This document shows positions 15,510 to 22,272 of a stretch of 26,927 nucleotides of DNA, one piece after another (the first letter of the stretch is position 1; each line of letters starts with the position of its first letter). This stretch comes from Bacteroidales bacterium UBA4243 (lineage in GTDB: Bacteria; Bacteroidota; Bacteroidia; Bacteroidales; F082). Location: the NCBI GenBank assembly GCA_002396205.1, contig DGXB01000011.1:1-26927 (forward strand), given 5' to 3'. A model generated the notes under the pieces. It was given only the letters and a program-made list of their open reading frames with translations. It had not been told where the DNA came from and did not search any database. Made by a program: the position numbers and the translations under genes.

Positions 15510-18091
15510 TCGTTTTCTTTTTTCTTGGGGAAGAAAGTGTAGATGATGGCGCCAAGTATGCCAAAAGAGGCGGCGCTACCTTCCATGCTTTTGAGGCGAC
15601 CTGTGTAAATCAAGGCTGCAATCAGGCCCAAAATCATGATGAGCGAACTGACGAACGAGACCGTGTTGCCCACTGTCCAGGCCTTGGGCGCATATTCCAT
15701 CACGATCTCATGGTCGCCGCTGGGAATCAACGCTGAACGCAAGATGTAGTTGGCACGCATCAAGGGCTGTTCTTGCCCGTCGATGTACATCGTCCAGCCT
15801 TTTGAGGTCCAAATCTCGGAGAAAACCACCAAGAAATTGGAGGTCTGAGGCCCCTGAGCCTGTCGAAGGGCCGAACTGAATCTATAGGTCAACTTGTTCG
15901 GCTGATAATCCACCAACGTGATTTCGGGTAAAATGCTATCCGTAAGTCTGTAATTCCCAATCTGTTGCTCAAATTCTTTGTTCACGATGGCGGTATGTTG
16001 CAGGTCGGTGGTGCCTATGGCGTCGATTTCGTCATTAGGCGTGTCGACCCATTGGATGTCCTTCGCGACCCAAGCGTTGCCCATCGCGTAAGGGTTGGGG
16101 AAAGGTTGAGTGTTGGGGTTATAGATGACATACTTGGTGTTCAGCATGTTGACGACTTTTTGCTGTTCCAAACTCAGCATTAGGTCTTGCGCGGTTTGGG
16201 CCTTGCGGAGTTGGTTGAGTTCGCCGCCAAGGTATTGTGAAATCACGTCTTGGTAGCGACGCAGTTTCGCGCCTGAATAGCCGCCTAACGACTTGTGGAA
16301 ATAGCAGGTGCTGGCATCGTTGAACATGTCTTTGGTGATGTCGGCCACGCGGAAATCCAGTGTCTTGTCTTCCAGGATGGCTTTGTCGGCCACCGTGGCG
16401 GTGAAGGGCTTGTCGTATTTCTGTTGGCTCACGAACTTGTCGTTGTTGAGGTAGCGCTTGTCGATGGGATACATGTCGATGAGCACCAACACGGCCAAGA
16501 TGGGGAAAGCGATTTGGCCTTTCAGCTTGCCCTTGCCGTATAGGAGCAGCGGCACAGCGGCAAGGATGATGAACAGCAGGCTGCGCATCGCGTCCTTGCG
16601 GAAGATGGCCACGCGCACGTTCTCAAGTTGTGAAGCGAAGTTGGCGTAAAGTGCTCCGTCCTTGCCTTTGCTCATGGCCGCAAATTGTTCGGCCTCGCCT
16701 TGGCTGAGGAAGTTGAAGAATACTTTGGGCGCGATGTAGAACACCAGGCAGATGCCCGCCGTGACGCCCAAAGCGATGTAGAATTTCTTCATGTTTTGCT
16801 TGAAACTCTCAGGGCTCTTGGCGATTTCGGCCAAGCCCAAGAAACCTAGCAACGGCATGGTGACTTCAGCGATGACCAAGGTCATACTGACCGCCCTAAA
16901 CTTGTCGTAGCCAGGAATATAGTCCAAGAAGAAGTTGGTGAATCCCATGAAGTTCTTGCCCCAACTGAGCAGGATGGAGAGCAGGGTGGCGATGAGCAAG
17001 GCCCATTTCAGCTTGCCCTTCACGGTCATGGCTCCGAGGACGAAGAGGAACACGACGATGGCGCCCACATACACTGGGCCGCTCGTGCCAGGTTGGTCGC
17101 CCCAATAGGCGTTGCTCTGCGCGATGCTTTCCCTGAATTGGCGGTCGGCCTTGTCCAAGGCGGGGTTTTGCTTGCCGATATAGGCCGAAGCGCCACCTTT
17201 GGCGTTGGGAATCAGCAGGCTCCAGGTCTCGCCCTTGCCATAGCTCCATTGGGTGATGTAGTCGCGGTCGAGGCCACGGGTTTGGTTGTCTTCGTTGCGG
17301 GTCAAGACGGGTTTGCCACGGGTGGTTTCCTTACCGAACTCATAGTTTCCATAAAGCGCTGTTGAGCAAGTGAGTACGCCAAGAATGGCAGCCACCACCA
17401 GTCCTGCCGAAGCCTTGAAGAAATGTCCCAACCTCTTGCTTTTGATGTCGCTGATGAACTCTGCGATGACCAAAATGACGATGGTCAGAGCCAAATAATA
17501 GGTGATTTGCAGGTGGTTGGTGCGAACCTCAAAAGCCAAGGCGAAGGCGGTCAAAATCCACCCCCACAGGTATTTGCCTTTGTAGGCCAACAGTACGCCA
17601 GCGATGACAGGTGCCATATAGGCCATGGCCATGGCCTTGGCGTTGTGTCCCGCCCCGATGACGATGAATAGGTAGGACGTGAAACCGTAGGCTATGGCTC
17701 CGACAAAACTGATCCAAAAGCCGCAATCGAGTACCAAGAGCAGGATGAAAAAGCCTAACATACAGATGAATACGGAACCGATGGGGTGTGGAAATCCCAA
17801 ACTCAGACCCTTGTAAATCGGGTTGGTAAGGTTGCCCTTCGCGGGCACTGAGATGTTCCATGCTGGCATTCCGCCAAAGGGTGCGTTGGTCCACAGCGTC
17901 TGTTCACCCGTGGCCTCACGAAACTCTGTAATCTCTTGTGACATACCGAGATGCATCTCGATGTCATGCTGTTTGATGCGTTTGCCTTGCAGCACCGGGC
18001 TGAAATAAACCAACGTGATGACCACAAAGGCGATGATGGCGGCCACGATGCTGAGTACAGTTTTGTTCTTTTGGAAAAAAGTATTCTTCAT
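15506..18091 (-). CDS. YfhO-family membrane protein (GT-C-like)
   Basis: An 861-residue integral membrane protein of the YfhO family. Helices are visible from about 14-32, then in clusters between 100 and 260 and between 330 and 560. A large hydrophilic domain follows (about 575-810), and a last pair of helices ends the protein. The early loop with KQHDIEMHLGM and NAPFGGMPAW is typical of Bacteroidetes members. Related proteins have a GT-C-type layout and may use polyprenyl-linked sugars to glycosylate surface molecules. That role is a family-level inference. The gene lies 15 bases after the DUF4834-like gene and overlaps the following glycosyltransferase gene by four. A 19-bp repetitive element at 15852-15870 is included in frame and encodes part of LRQAQGP at about residue 741-747. 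Confidence 0.85.
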   Translation of the reverse strand: MKNTFFQKNKTVLSIVAAIIAFVVITLVYFSPVLQGKRIKQHDIEMHLGMSQEITEFREATGEQTLWTNAPFGGMPAWNISVPAKGNLTNPIYKGLSLGFPHPIGSVFICMLGFFILLLVLDCGFWISFVGAIAYGFTSYLFIVIGAGHNAKAMAMAYMAPVIAGVLLAYKGKYLWGWILTAFALAFEVRTNHLQITYYLALTIVILVIAEFISDIKSKRLGHFFKASAGLVVAAILGVLTCSTALYGNYEFGKETTRGKPVLTRNEDNQTRGLDRDYITQWSYGKGETWSLLIPNAKGGASAYIGKQNPALDKADRQFRESIAQSNAYWGDQPGTSGPVYVGAIVVFLFVLGAMTVKGKLKWALLIATLLSILLSWGKNFMGFTNFFLDYIPGYDKFRAVSMTLVIAEVTMPLLGFLGLAEIAKSPESFKQNMKKFYIALGVTAGICLVFYIAPKVFFNFLSQGEAEQFAAMSKGKDGALYANFASQLENVRVAIFRKDAMRSLLFIILAAVPLLLYGKGKLKGQIAFPILAVLVLIDMYPIDKRYLNNDKFVSQQKYDKPFTATVADKAILEDKTLDFRVADITKDMFNDASTCYFHKSLGGYSGAKLRRYQDVISQYLGGELNQLRKAQTAQDLMLSLEQQKVVNMLNTKYVIYNPNTQPFPNPYAMGNAWVAKDIQWVDTPNDEIDAIGTTDLQHTAIVNKEFEQQIGNYRLTDSILPEITLVDYQPNKLTYRFSSALRQAQGPQTSNFLVVFSEIWTSKGWTMYIDGQEQPLMRANYILRSALIPSGDHEIVMEYAPKAWTVGNTVSFVSSLIMILGLIAALIYTGRLKSMEGSAASFGILGAIIYTFFPKKKENE
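15852..15870. repeat. Repetitive RQAQGP-type element inside the YfhO-family gene
   Basis: The 19-mer CCCTGAGCCTGTCGAAGGG recurs widely in bacterial genomes as a short partly palindromic repeat, as I recall it. Here it lies inside a coding region in frame and yields the peptide LRQAQGP between TYRFSSA and QTSNF. Only this copy is seen in the window. Confidence 0.6.
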
Positions 18092-18106
18092 GATGTTTGT
18101 TTTGTT

Positions 18107-18322
18107 CTATTCAACTTCTTCGTAATCTGTGTATTCTCCAATGTTTGGGTCGACATGGGGCTTTGTTTCGTCTTCAGTTTGCGTAGTGCGGTCGTTATTC
18201 AGGCTCTCTTCCATTTCCCGTTGCAGTTTTCTCGCTTTTCTCCTGAATATCAAGTTGATAATCATGTTGAAAGCGTAGAATATCAAGACGGCGGTAAGCA
18301 GTATTTTCCAAAATCCTCCCAT
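18107..18322 (-). CDS. Small single-helix membrane protein, DUF4834-like
   Basis: A 71-residue protein with one membrane helix at about 5-25 (ILLTAVLIFYAFNMIINLIF) followed by a basic stretch RRKARKLQREMEE and an acidic tail ending DYEEVE. Size and layout match the DUF4834 family of Bacteroidetes, whose function is unknown; I am not certain of the family name. It precedes the YfhO-family gene by 15 bases in the same direction, an arrangement that makes it the first gene of the glycan cluster. Upstream on the minus strand, TAATTTCG (18344-18351) is a near match to a -7 box, with one mismatch. Confidence 0.75.
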   Translation of the reverse strand: MGGFWKILLTAVLIFYAFNMIINLIFRRKARKLQREMEESLNNDRTTQTEDETKPHVDPNIGEYTDYEEVE

Positions 18323-18348
18323 GGTATATTATAATAGGTGCTGCGAAA

Positions 18349-19329
18349 TTACGTTTTTTCCCCTTGCAATGGCATTTTTTTGCGCAAAATGTCGTTCCAT
18401 GAGGCTTGGATGAATCCTGTGCCATAACCGAAAAGTTGAACATAAGCCGCTGGAACAGAAAGTAATGCGACTTTCATATCTTTGTTTTTTATCAATGAGT
18501 CGGCAAAAACCATCAAGCAGTAGAGTAGGATAGGGGCAAGCCAAAGCCAGTGATGGAAGAGTGCCATGATGACCAACAGCAGGTTGCCGACAACGAAGGC
18601 CGCAGGCAGCAAATGCACGAGCTTGAAGGTGTCGGGGTATTTCTTTTTCAGGATGACACGCGCCTCGCCCGAGTGCTTCACCTGTCGGAAAAACGAACTA
18701 AACTTGACGCGTCGCTTGTGGTAAACGAAAGCTTCTGGGAAAAGCCGACAGGAATATCCATTGGAAAAGATTCTGGTACTCAGGTCGATGTCCTCGCCGT
18801 AGCGCATAGGAGCGAAGCCTTCCAAGGCTTCAAAAACCGACTTTTTTATTCCGAGGTTGAAGCTGCGCGGATAAAACTTGTCTAACTTTTGCTTGCCGCC
18901 GCGAATGCCGCCCGTGGTGAAAAACGAGGTCATCGCGTAGTTGATGGCCTTCTGTATGGGCGTGAACGACGTATGAGCGCGGTCGGGACCACCGAAGGCA
19001 TCGCAAGGCTCGCGGTCGAGTTCGCTTTTGACGATTGTCAAATAATCGGCGGGAACGATGACGTCGGAGTCCAATATAATAAGGTATTCGCCTTGGCTGT
19101 GCTCGGCGCCGTAGTTGCGCGACGGGCCGGGACCGCTGTTGGGCTTGAAATGGTAGTGAAGCGTCAATCTGTTGGTGTATTTTTGGCAGACTTCCTCGCA
19201 TTTTTCCGTCGATCCGTCCTCCACAACAACGACCTCGAAGTCGTTGAAAGTCTGCGCGCAAAGGCTTTCCAGCAGCTCATCAACTTCCTGCGGCCGGTTG
19301 TAGACAGGTATGATGATTGAAAACAGCAT
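18349..19329 (-). CDS. Glycosyltransferase family 2 protein
   Basis: A 326-residue GT-A fold enzyme. FSIIIPVYNRPQEVDELLES begins the nucleotide-binding half, VVEDGS (35-40) contains the first conserved aspartate, and DSDV (87-90) is the DxD-type metal site. The GED at 178-180 is the likely base region. A hydrophobic segment follows from about 238 to 310, giving two or three membrane helices, so the enzyme is anchored in the inner membrane. It probably adds a sugar to a lipid-linked acceptor. I chose the ATG at 19327-19329, 19 codons inside the longest frame, because the -7 box at 19345-19352 lies just upstream and the family motif begins at once. Confidence 0.88.
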   Translation of the reverse strand: MLFSIIIPVYNRPQEVDELLESLCAQTFNDFEVVVVEDGSTEKCEEVCQKYTNRLTLHYHFKPNSGPGPSRNYGAEHSQGEYLIILDSDVIVPADYLTIVKSELDREPCDAFGGPDRAHTSFTPIQKAINYAMTSFFTTGGIRGGKQKLDKFYPRSFNLGIKKSVFEALEGFAPMRYGEDIDLSTRIFSNGYSCRLFPEAFVYHKRRVKFSSFFRQVKHSGEARVILKKKYPDTFKLVHLLPAAFVVGNLLLVIMALFHHWLWLAPILLYCLMVFADSLIKNKDMKVALLSVPAAYVQLFGYGTGFIQASWNDILRKKMPLQGEKT

Positions 19330-19340
19330 TTTCCGAATTT

Positions 19341-19373
19341 TTTGCAAAGATAATGTTTCTTTGTGTATTTTTG
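19341..19373 (+). promoter_or_regulatory. Promoter of the class I methyltransferase gene
   Basis: TTTG at 19341-19344, a 21-bp spacer and TATTTTTG at 19366-19373 match the Bacteroidetes consensus. Transcription should begin near 19380, about 18 bases before the ATG at 19398. The -33 TTTG forms the palindrome TTTGCAAA with the -7 box of the opposite promoter. Confidence 0.72.
19345..19352 (-). promoter_or_regulatory. -7 box of the GT2 glycosyltransferase gene
   Basis: TATCTTTG on the minus strand fits TAnnTTTG and lies 15 bases before the chosen ATG at 19329. No TTTG is seen at the normal -33 spacing. The box lies between the two elements of the divergent promoter. Confidence 0.6.
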
Positions 19374-19397
19374 CGTTATCAATCATCTATTTTTGAA

Positions 19398-20171
19398 ATG
19401 AAAAAACTCATCTCCCTATTCACGAAGATTTTCCCCCGCCAGTGGCTTATCAAACTGAGTTACTTGTTCAGCTGGCTTATCCGTCCGTTTTATTTGGGCA
19501 ACAAGGTGGAATGCCCCGTTTGCGGCGGTCATTTCCGGAAATTCTTGCCCTATGGATATGGCAAGGCTATGGACAACCGCTTGTGTCCCAAATGTTTGTC
19601 GCTCGAACGCCATCGTTTGCTGTGGCTTTATTTGAAGGAGAAGACGGATTTCTTTACCGCACCATTGAAAGTCTTGCATTTTGCGCCCGAGCAGCCTTTC
19701 CTGAAGCGTTTCCGAGCCTTGAAGAACCTCGATTACACCACTGCCGACCTCGATTCGCCCATCGCTGACTTGCATTTGGATGTTACCGCCATCGACCAGC
19801 CGAGCGACACCTACGATGTGGTCATCTGCAACCATGTTTTGGAGCACGTCAGCGATGCCAACAAGGCCTTCGCCGAAATCAAGCGCATCTTGAAGCCTGG
19901 CGGCTGGGCCATTTTGCTTGTGCCCATCAACCCGGATGTGGATACTTTTGAAGACCCGAGTGTCACCGACCCCAAGGAACGTGAGCGCCTTTTCGGCCAA
20001 TACGACCATGTGCGACAGTTTGGCCGCGATTATGCCGACGTGCTGCGCAAGGCTGGCTTCAAGGTGACGGAGGATAGGATTTACTATGAGATACCTGATC
20101 AACAACGCGAAAGGATGCACTTGGCGCGTAGGGGAGAGGAAATCATTTACCGCTGCGAGAAACTGTCGTGA
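19398..20171 (+). CDS. Class I SAM-dependent methyltransferase with N-terminal zinc-ribbon-like motif
   Basis: A 257-residue protein. An N-terminal hydrophobic and basic stretch (1-35) is followed by two CPxC pairs, C39/C42 (CPVC) and C63/C66 (CPKC), that probably bind zinc. Then comes a class I methyltransferase core: VLHFAPEQ (92-99) is a variant motif I, TADLDS (115-120) holds the cofactor-binding acid, YDVVICNHVLEHV (139-151) is the usual motif IV region, and LKPGGWAILLVP (165-176) is motif VI. The substrate is unknown. The gene is divergent from a GT2 gene and may modify a surface glycan. I started at MKKLISLF because the promoter at 19341-19373 lies inside the longer frame. Confidence 0.85.
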   Translation: MKKLISLFTKIFPRQWLIKLSYLFSWLIRPFYLGNKVECPVCGGHFRKFLPYGYGKAMDNRLCPKCLSLERHRLLWLYLKEKTDFFTAPLKVLHFAPEQPFLKRFRALKNLDYTTADLDSPIADLHLDVTAIDQPSDTYDVVICNHVLEHVSDANKAFAEIKRILKPGGWAILLVPINPDVDTFEDPSVTDPKERERLFGQYDHVRQFGRDYADVLRKAGFKVTEDRIYYEIPDQQRERMHLARRGEEIIYRCEKLS

Positions 20172-20188
20172 ATTGCGTCTCGCAATTC
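20170..20188 (+). terminator. First hairpin after the methyltransferase gene
   Basis: GAATTGCG-TCT-CGCAATTC is a perfect 8-bp stem with a 3-base loop, and it begins inside the stop codon. It is not followed by a run of T, so a terminator is only one reading; an mRNA 3' stabiliser is another. Confidence 0.5.
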
Positions 20189-20210
20189 GAAAAATGTGTC
20201 GTTTTATAAT

Positions 20211-20231
20211 CAAACTGCTGGACGCAGTTTG
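20211..20231 (+). terminator. Second hairpin after the methyltransferase gene
   Basis: CAAACTGC-TGGAC-GCAGTTTG is a perfect 8-bp stem with a 5-base loop, 22 bases after the first hairpin. No T run follows on either strand. It sits in a gap also holding the rpmH hairpin at 20251. Confidence 0.4.
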
Positions 20232-20250
20232 CGACAAGATAAAACAACAA

Positions 20251-20277
20251 AAGGCGATTCCCTTGCGGGGTCGCCTT
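20251..20277 (-). terminator. Terminator after rpmH
   Basis: AAGGCGA at 20251-20257 pairs with TCGCCTT at 20271-20277, and CCC/GGG extends the stem inside. On the minus strand the hairpin is followed by TTTTGTTGTTTTATC, a T-rich tail, so it should terminate rpmH transcription. On the plus strand the tail is poor. Confidence 0.65.
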
Positions 20278-20314
20278 CGTTACCTTAAATAAGAAATATA
20301 ACGGCTTCCGAAAA

Positions 20315-20461
20315 TTAATACTCGTCAGAAACTGTAAGTTTTTTGCGGCCTTTGGCTCTTCTGCGGGCCAGGACTTTACGGCCGTTGGCCGTTGACATTC
20401 TTTCTCTGAAACCGTGTTTGTTTCTACGTTTTCTGTTCGATGGTTGATAAGTGCGCTTCAT
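20315..20461 (-). CDS. rpmH: 50S ribosomal protein L34
   Basis: A 48-codon gene encoding MKRTYQPSNRKRRNKHGFRE followed by RMSTANGRKVLARRRAKGRK and KLTVSDEY. This is the universal L34 sequence, with RTYQPS, K(R)NKHGFRxRM and GRxVLxxRRAKGRKxL. It is a very basic protein of the large ribosomal subunit. In most bacteria rpmH lies near dnaA and rnpA; here its neighbours are pepD and a methyltransferase, which is common in Bacteroidetes. It has its own promoter at 20513-20542 and a terminator at 20251-20277, so it appears to be a single-gene unit. Confidence 0.97.
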   Translation of the reverse strand: MKRTYQPSNRKRRNKHGFRERMSTANGRKVLARRRAKGRKKLTVSDEY

Positions 20462-20512
20462 CTCTGTATCTTATTTTGTTTGTTTACTTTGAAATCCCTT
20501 TCAATCGGGCTG

Positions 20513-20542
20513 CAAAAGTACGAAGAATTTCCTTTGCTCCAA
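20513..20542 (-). promoter_or_regulatory. Promoter of rpmH
   Basis: TACTTTTG at 20513-20520 on the minus strand fits TAnnTTTG. TTG (20540-20542) lies 19 bp upstream as a three-base match to the -33 box. The predicted start is near 20506, leaving a leader of about 45 bases. Confidence 0.65.
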
Positions 20543-20562
20543 CATTTTTTCCGAAAAAAATG

Positions 20563-20596
20563 AAAAAGACGAAACCAAATCTGATTTCGCCTTTTT
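20563..20596 (-). terminator. Terminator after pepD
   Basis: AAAAAG and CGAAA (20563-20568, 20570-20574) pair with TTTCG and CTTTTT (20585-20589, 20591-20596), with a single A-C mismatch and a 10-base loop. Read on the minus strand the hairpin runs into a T-rich tail (TCATTTTTTT). It is 23 bases after the pepD stop. Confidence 0.75.
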
Positions 20597-20618
20597 TAAA
20601 TTATTGGTTATGAGTTGC

Positions 20619-22088
20619 TTATGCAACAACCTCTTTTTCGGGGATATTCTTCAACGTTTCGACGATGAGGTCCCAGAAGGGCTGCACGCTCTCGATGAGC
20701 AGGGCTTCGTCGGGCGAGTGCGGGTGCACCAGTGTAGGTCCGAAGCTCACCATGTCCCAGTTCGGGTACTTTGATCCAAGGATGCCGCATTCCAGTCCGG
20801 CGTGGACGACCATGATCTTGGCTTCCTTGCCGAACTTGTCTTGGTAGACTTTCTTCATCAGGTTGAGGATGGTCGAGTTGATGTTGGGCTTCCAGCCGGG
20901 GTAGTCGCCGGTCGAGTGGGCCTCGGCGCCATTCTCGGTGAGGTTCTTGCGGATTTGCTCGGCGAGCTTGTCCTTGTCGGCATCGACGAGGCTGCGGGTC
21001 AGAGCGGCGCAGGTGATCTTGCCGTCTTCCATCTTAATGGTGGCTAAGTTGCTCGAAGTCTCGGTAGTGCCTTCAAAGTCTTTCGACATGGCGATGACGC
21101 CGTTGGGGTAGCGGGCGATGGCGGTAAAGAGGTTGTTCTGCGTCTTCGCGTCGATGACCTGCTTGGGCATCTCGGCGGCTTCGCAGATGATGGCGAGGTC
21201 GGGCTCGGTCTTGGCGAACTCTTCCTTGCAGATGGCTTCAAATTCAGGGACGAACTTCGCAAATTCTTCCATCTTGCAGGTCGGGACGACCACGATGGCT
21301 TCGGCTTCGCGTGGGATGGCGTTGCGCAGGCTGCCGCCGTCGATGCAGGCGAGGCGCAGGCCGTATTTCTCAGCTGCCATCAGCAGCAGGGTGTTCATCA
21401 CCTTGTTGGCGTTGGCGCGGCCAAGGTTGATGTCCATGCCAGAGTGGCCGCCTTTCAGGCCTTTTACGAACAGGCGATAGGCCGTCATGCCAGCGGGAAC
21501 GTCCTCATATGTAGGTGTCCAAGTGCCGATAGTGTCGACACCGCCGGCGCAGCCCACGTAGAGTTCGCCTTCGGTCTCCGAGTCCATGTTCATCAGGATG
21601 TCGCCGTTGAGGATGCCGGGTTTCAGCAGGTTGGCTCCGGTCATGCCGGTTTCTTCGTCGATGGTGAAGAGGGCCTCGATGGGGCCATGTTGCAGGTCGG
21701 TGGCTTCGAGGACGGCCATGGCAGCGGCGGCTCCCAATCCGTCGTCGGCGCCGAGGGTGGTGCCGTTGGCTTTCACCCAACCGTTTTCGATGTGGGTCTC
21801 AATCGGGTCGTTTTCGAAATCGTGCACCTTGTCGGCGTTCTTTTGCGGCACCATGTCGAGGTGGGCTTGCAGAATGACGCCTTTGCGGTTTTCCATGCCG
21901 GGCGTGGCGGGTTTGCGGATGATGACGTTGCCACAGTCGTCGACCATGGTCTCAAGGCCGTGGTCTTCGCCCCATTGCTTCATGAAGGCGATTACTTTGG
22001 CTTCTTTCTTCGAAGGGCGCGGAATCTGCGTCAGGCTGTAGAAGTTGCTGAACACGCCTTTCGGTTCCAAATCTTTGATAGTGCTCAT
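20619..22088 (-). CDS. pepD: Aminoacyl-histidine dipeptidase (M20 peptidase)
   Basis: A 489-residue cytoplasmic metallopeptidase of family M20C that cleaves dipeptides such as carnosine (Xaa-His). The di-zinc site is visible as AHLDMV (H76, D78), TTLGADDGLG (D115/D116), TIDEETG (E145/E146) and NMDSE (D169), with the C-terminal VHPHSPDE (454-461, probably H457). The family dimerisation insert lies in the middle, including GGHSGMDINLGRANANKVM. Length is normal for PepD (about 485). It is transcribed alone, with an octamer array upstream and a hairpin terminator downstream. Confidence 0.95.
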   Translation of the reverse strand: MSTIKDLEPKGVFSNFYSLTQIPRPSKKEAKVIAFMKQWGEDHGLETMVDDCGNVIIRKPATPGMENRKGVILQAHLDMVPQKNADKVHDFENDPIETHIENGWVKANGTTLGADDGLGAAAAMAVLEATDLQHGPIEALFTIDEETGMTGANLLKPGILNGDILMNMDSETEGELYVGCAGGVDTIGTWTPTYEDVPAGMTAYRLFVKGLKGGHSGMDINLGRANANKVMNTLLLMAAEKYGLRLACIDGGSLRNAIPREAEAIVVVPTCKMEEFAKFVPEFEAICKEEFAKTEPDLAIICEAAEMPKQVIDAKTQNNLFTAIARYPNGVIAMSKDFEGTTETSSNLATIKMEDGKITCAALTRSLVDADKDKLAEQIRKNLTENGAEAHSTGDYPGWKPNINSTILNLMKKVYQDKFGKEAKIMVVHAGLECGILGSKYPNWDMVSFGPTLVHPHSPDEALLIESVQPFWDLIVETLKNIPEKEVVA

Positions 22089-22091
22089 TGT

Positions 22092-22211
22092 GTTGATTGT
22101 TTATTGTTTAACTGTTTGATTGTTTGACTGTTTCCATTCGCTTTCGTTGGTTGTTGGAGCTTGCCTGCTGCCTTTTCAACGGTTCAACAATTCAACCTCC
22201 AACACTTCAAC
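22092..22211. repeat. Two facing octamer arrays upstream of pepD
   Basis: Units GTTGATTG, TTTATTG (one base short), TTTAACTG, TTTGATTG and TTTGACTG run from 22092 to 22130. After a spacer, five units ending in TTCAAC or CCAAC run from 22173 to 22211 at 8-bp steps, with one 7-bp step. Read on the opposite strand the second block is GTTGAANN, close to the first block's GTTTGAYT, so the blocks face each other. An 8-bp inverted repeat (TGTTGGAG at 22152-22159, CTCCAACA at 22197-22204) joins the region. Confidence 0.75.
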
Positions 22212-22272
22212 AGAAATTAGTCGGCTAAAATACAACTTTTTTCCTTTGGTTTCCCTTACTACTGTGTTTTTT

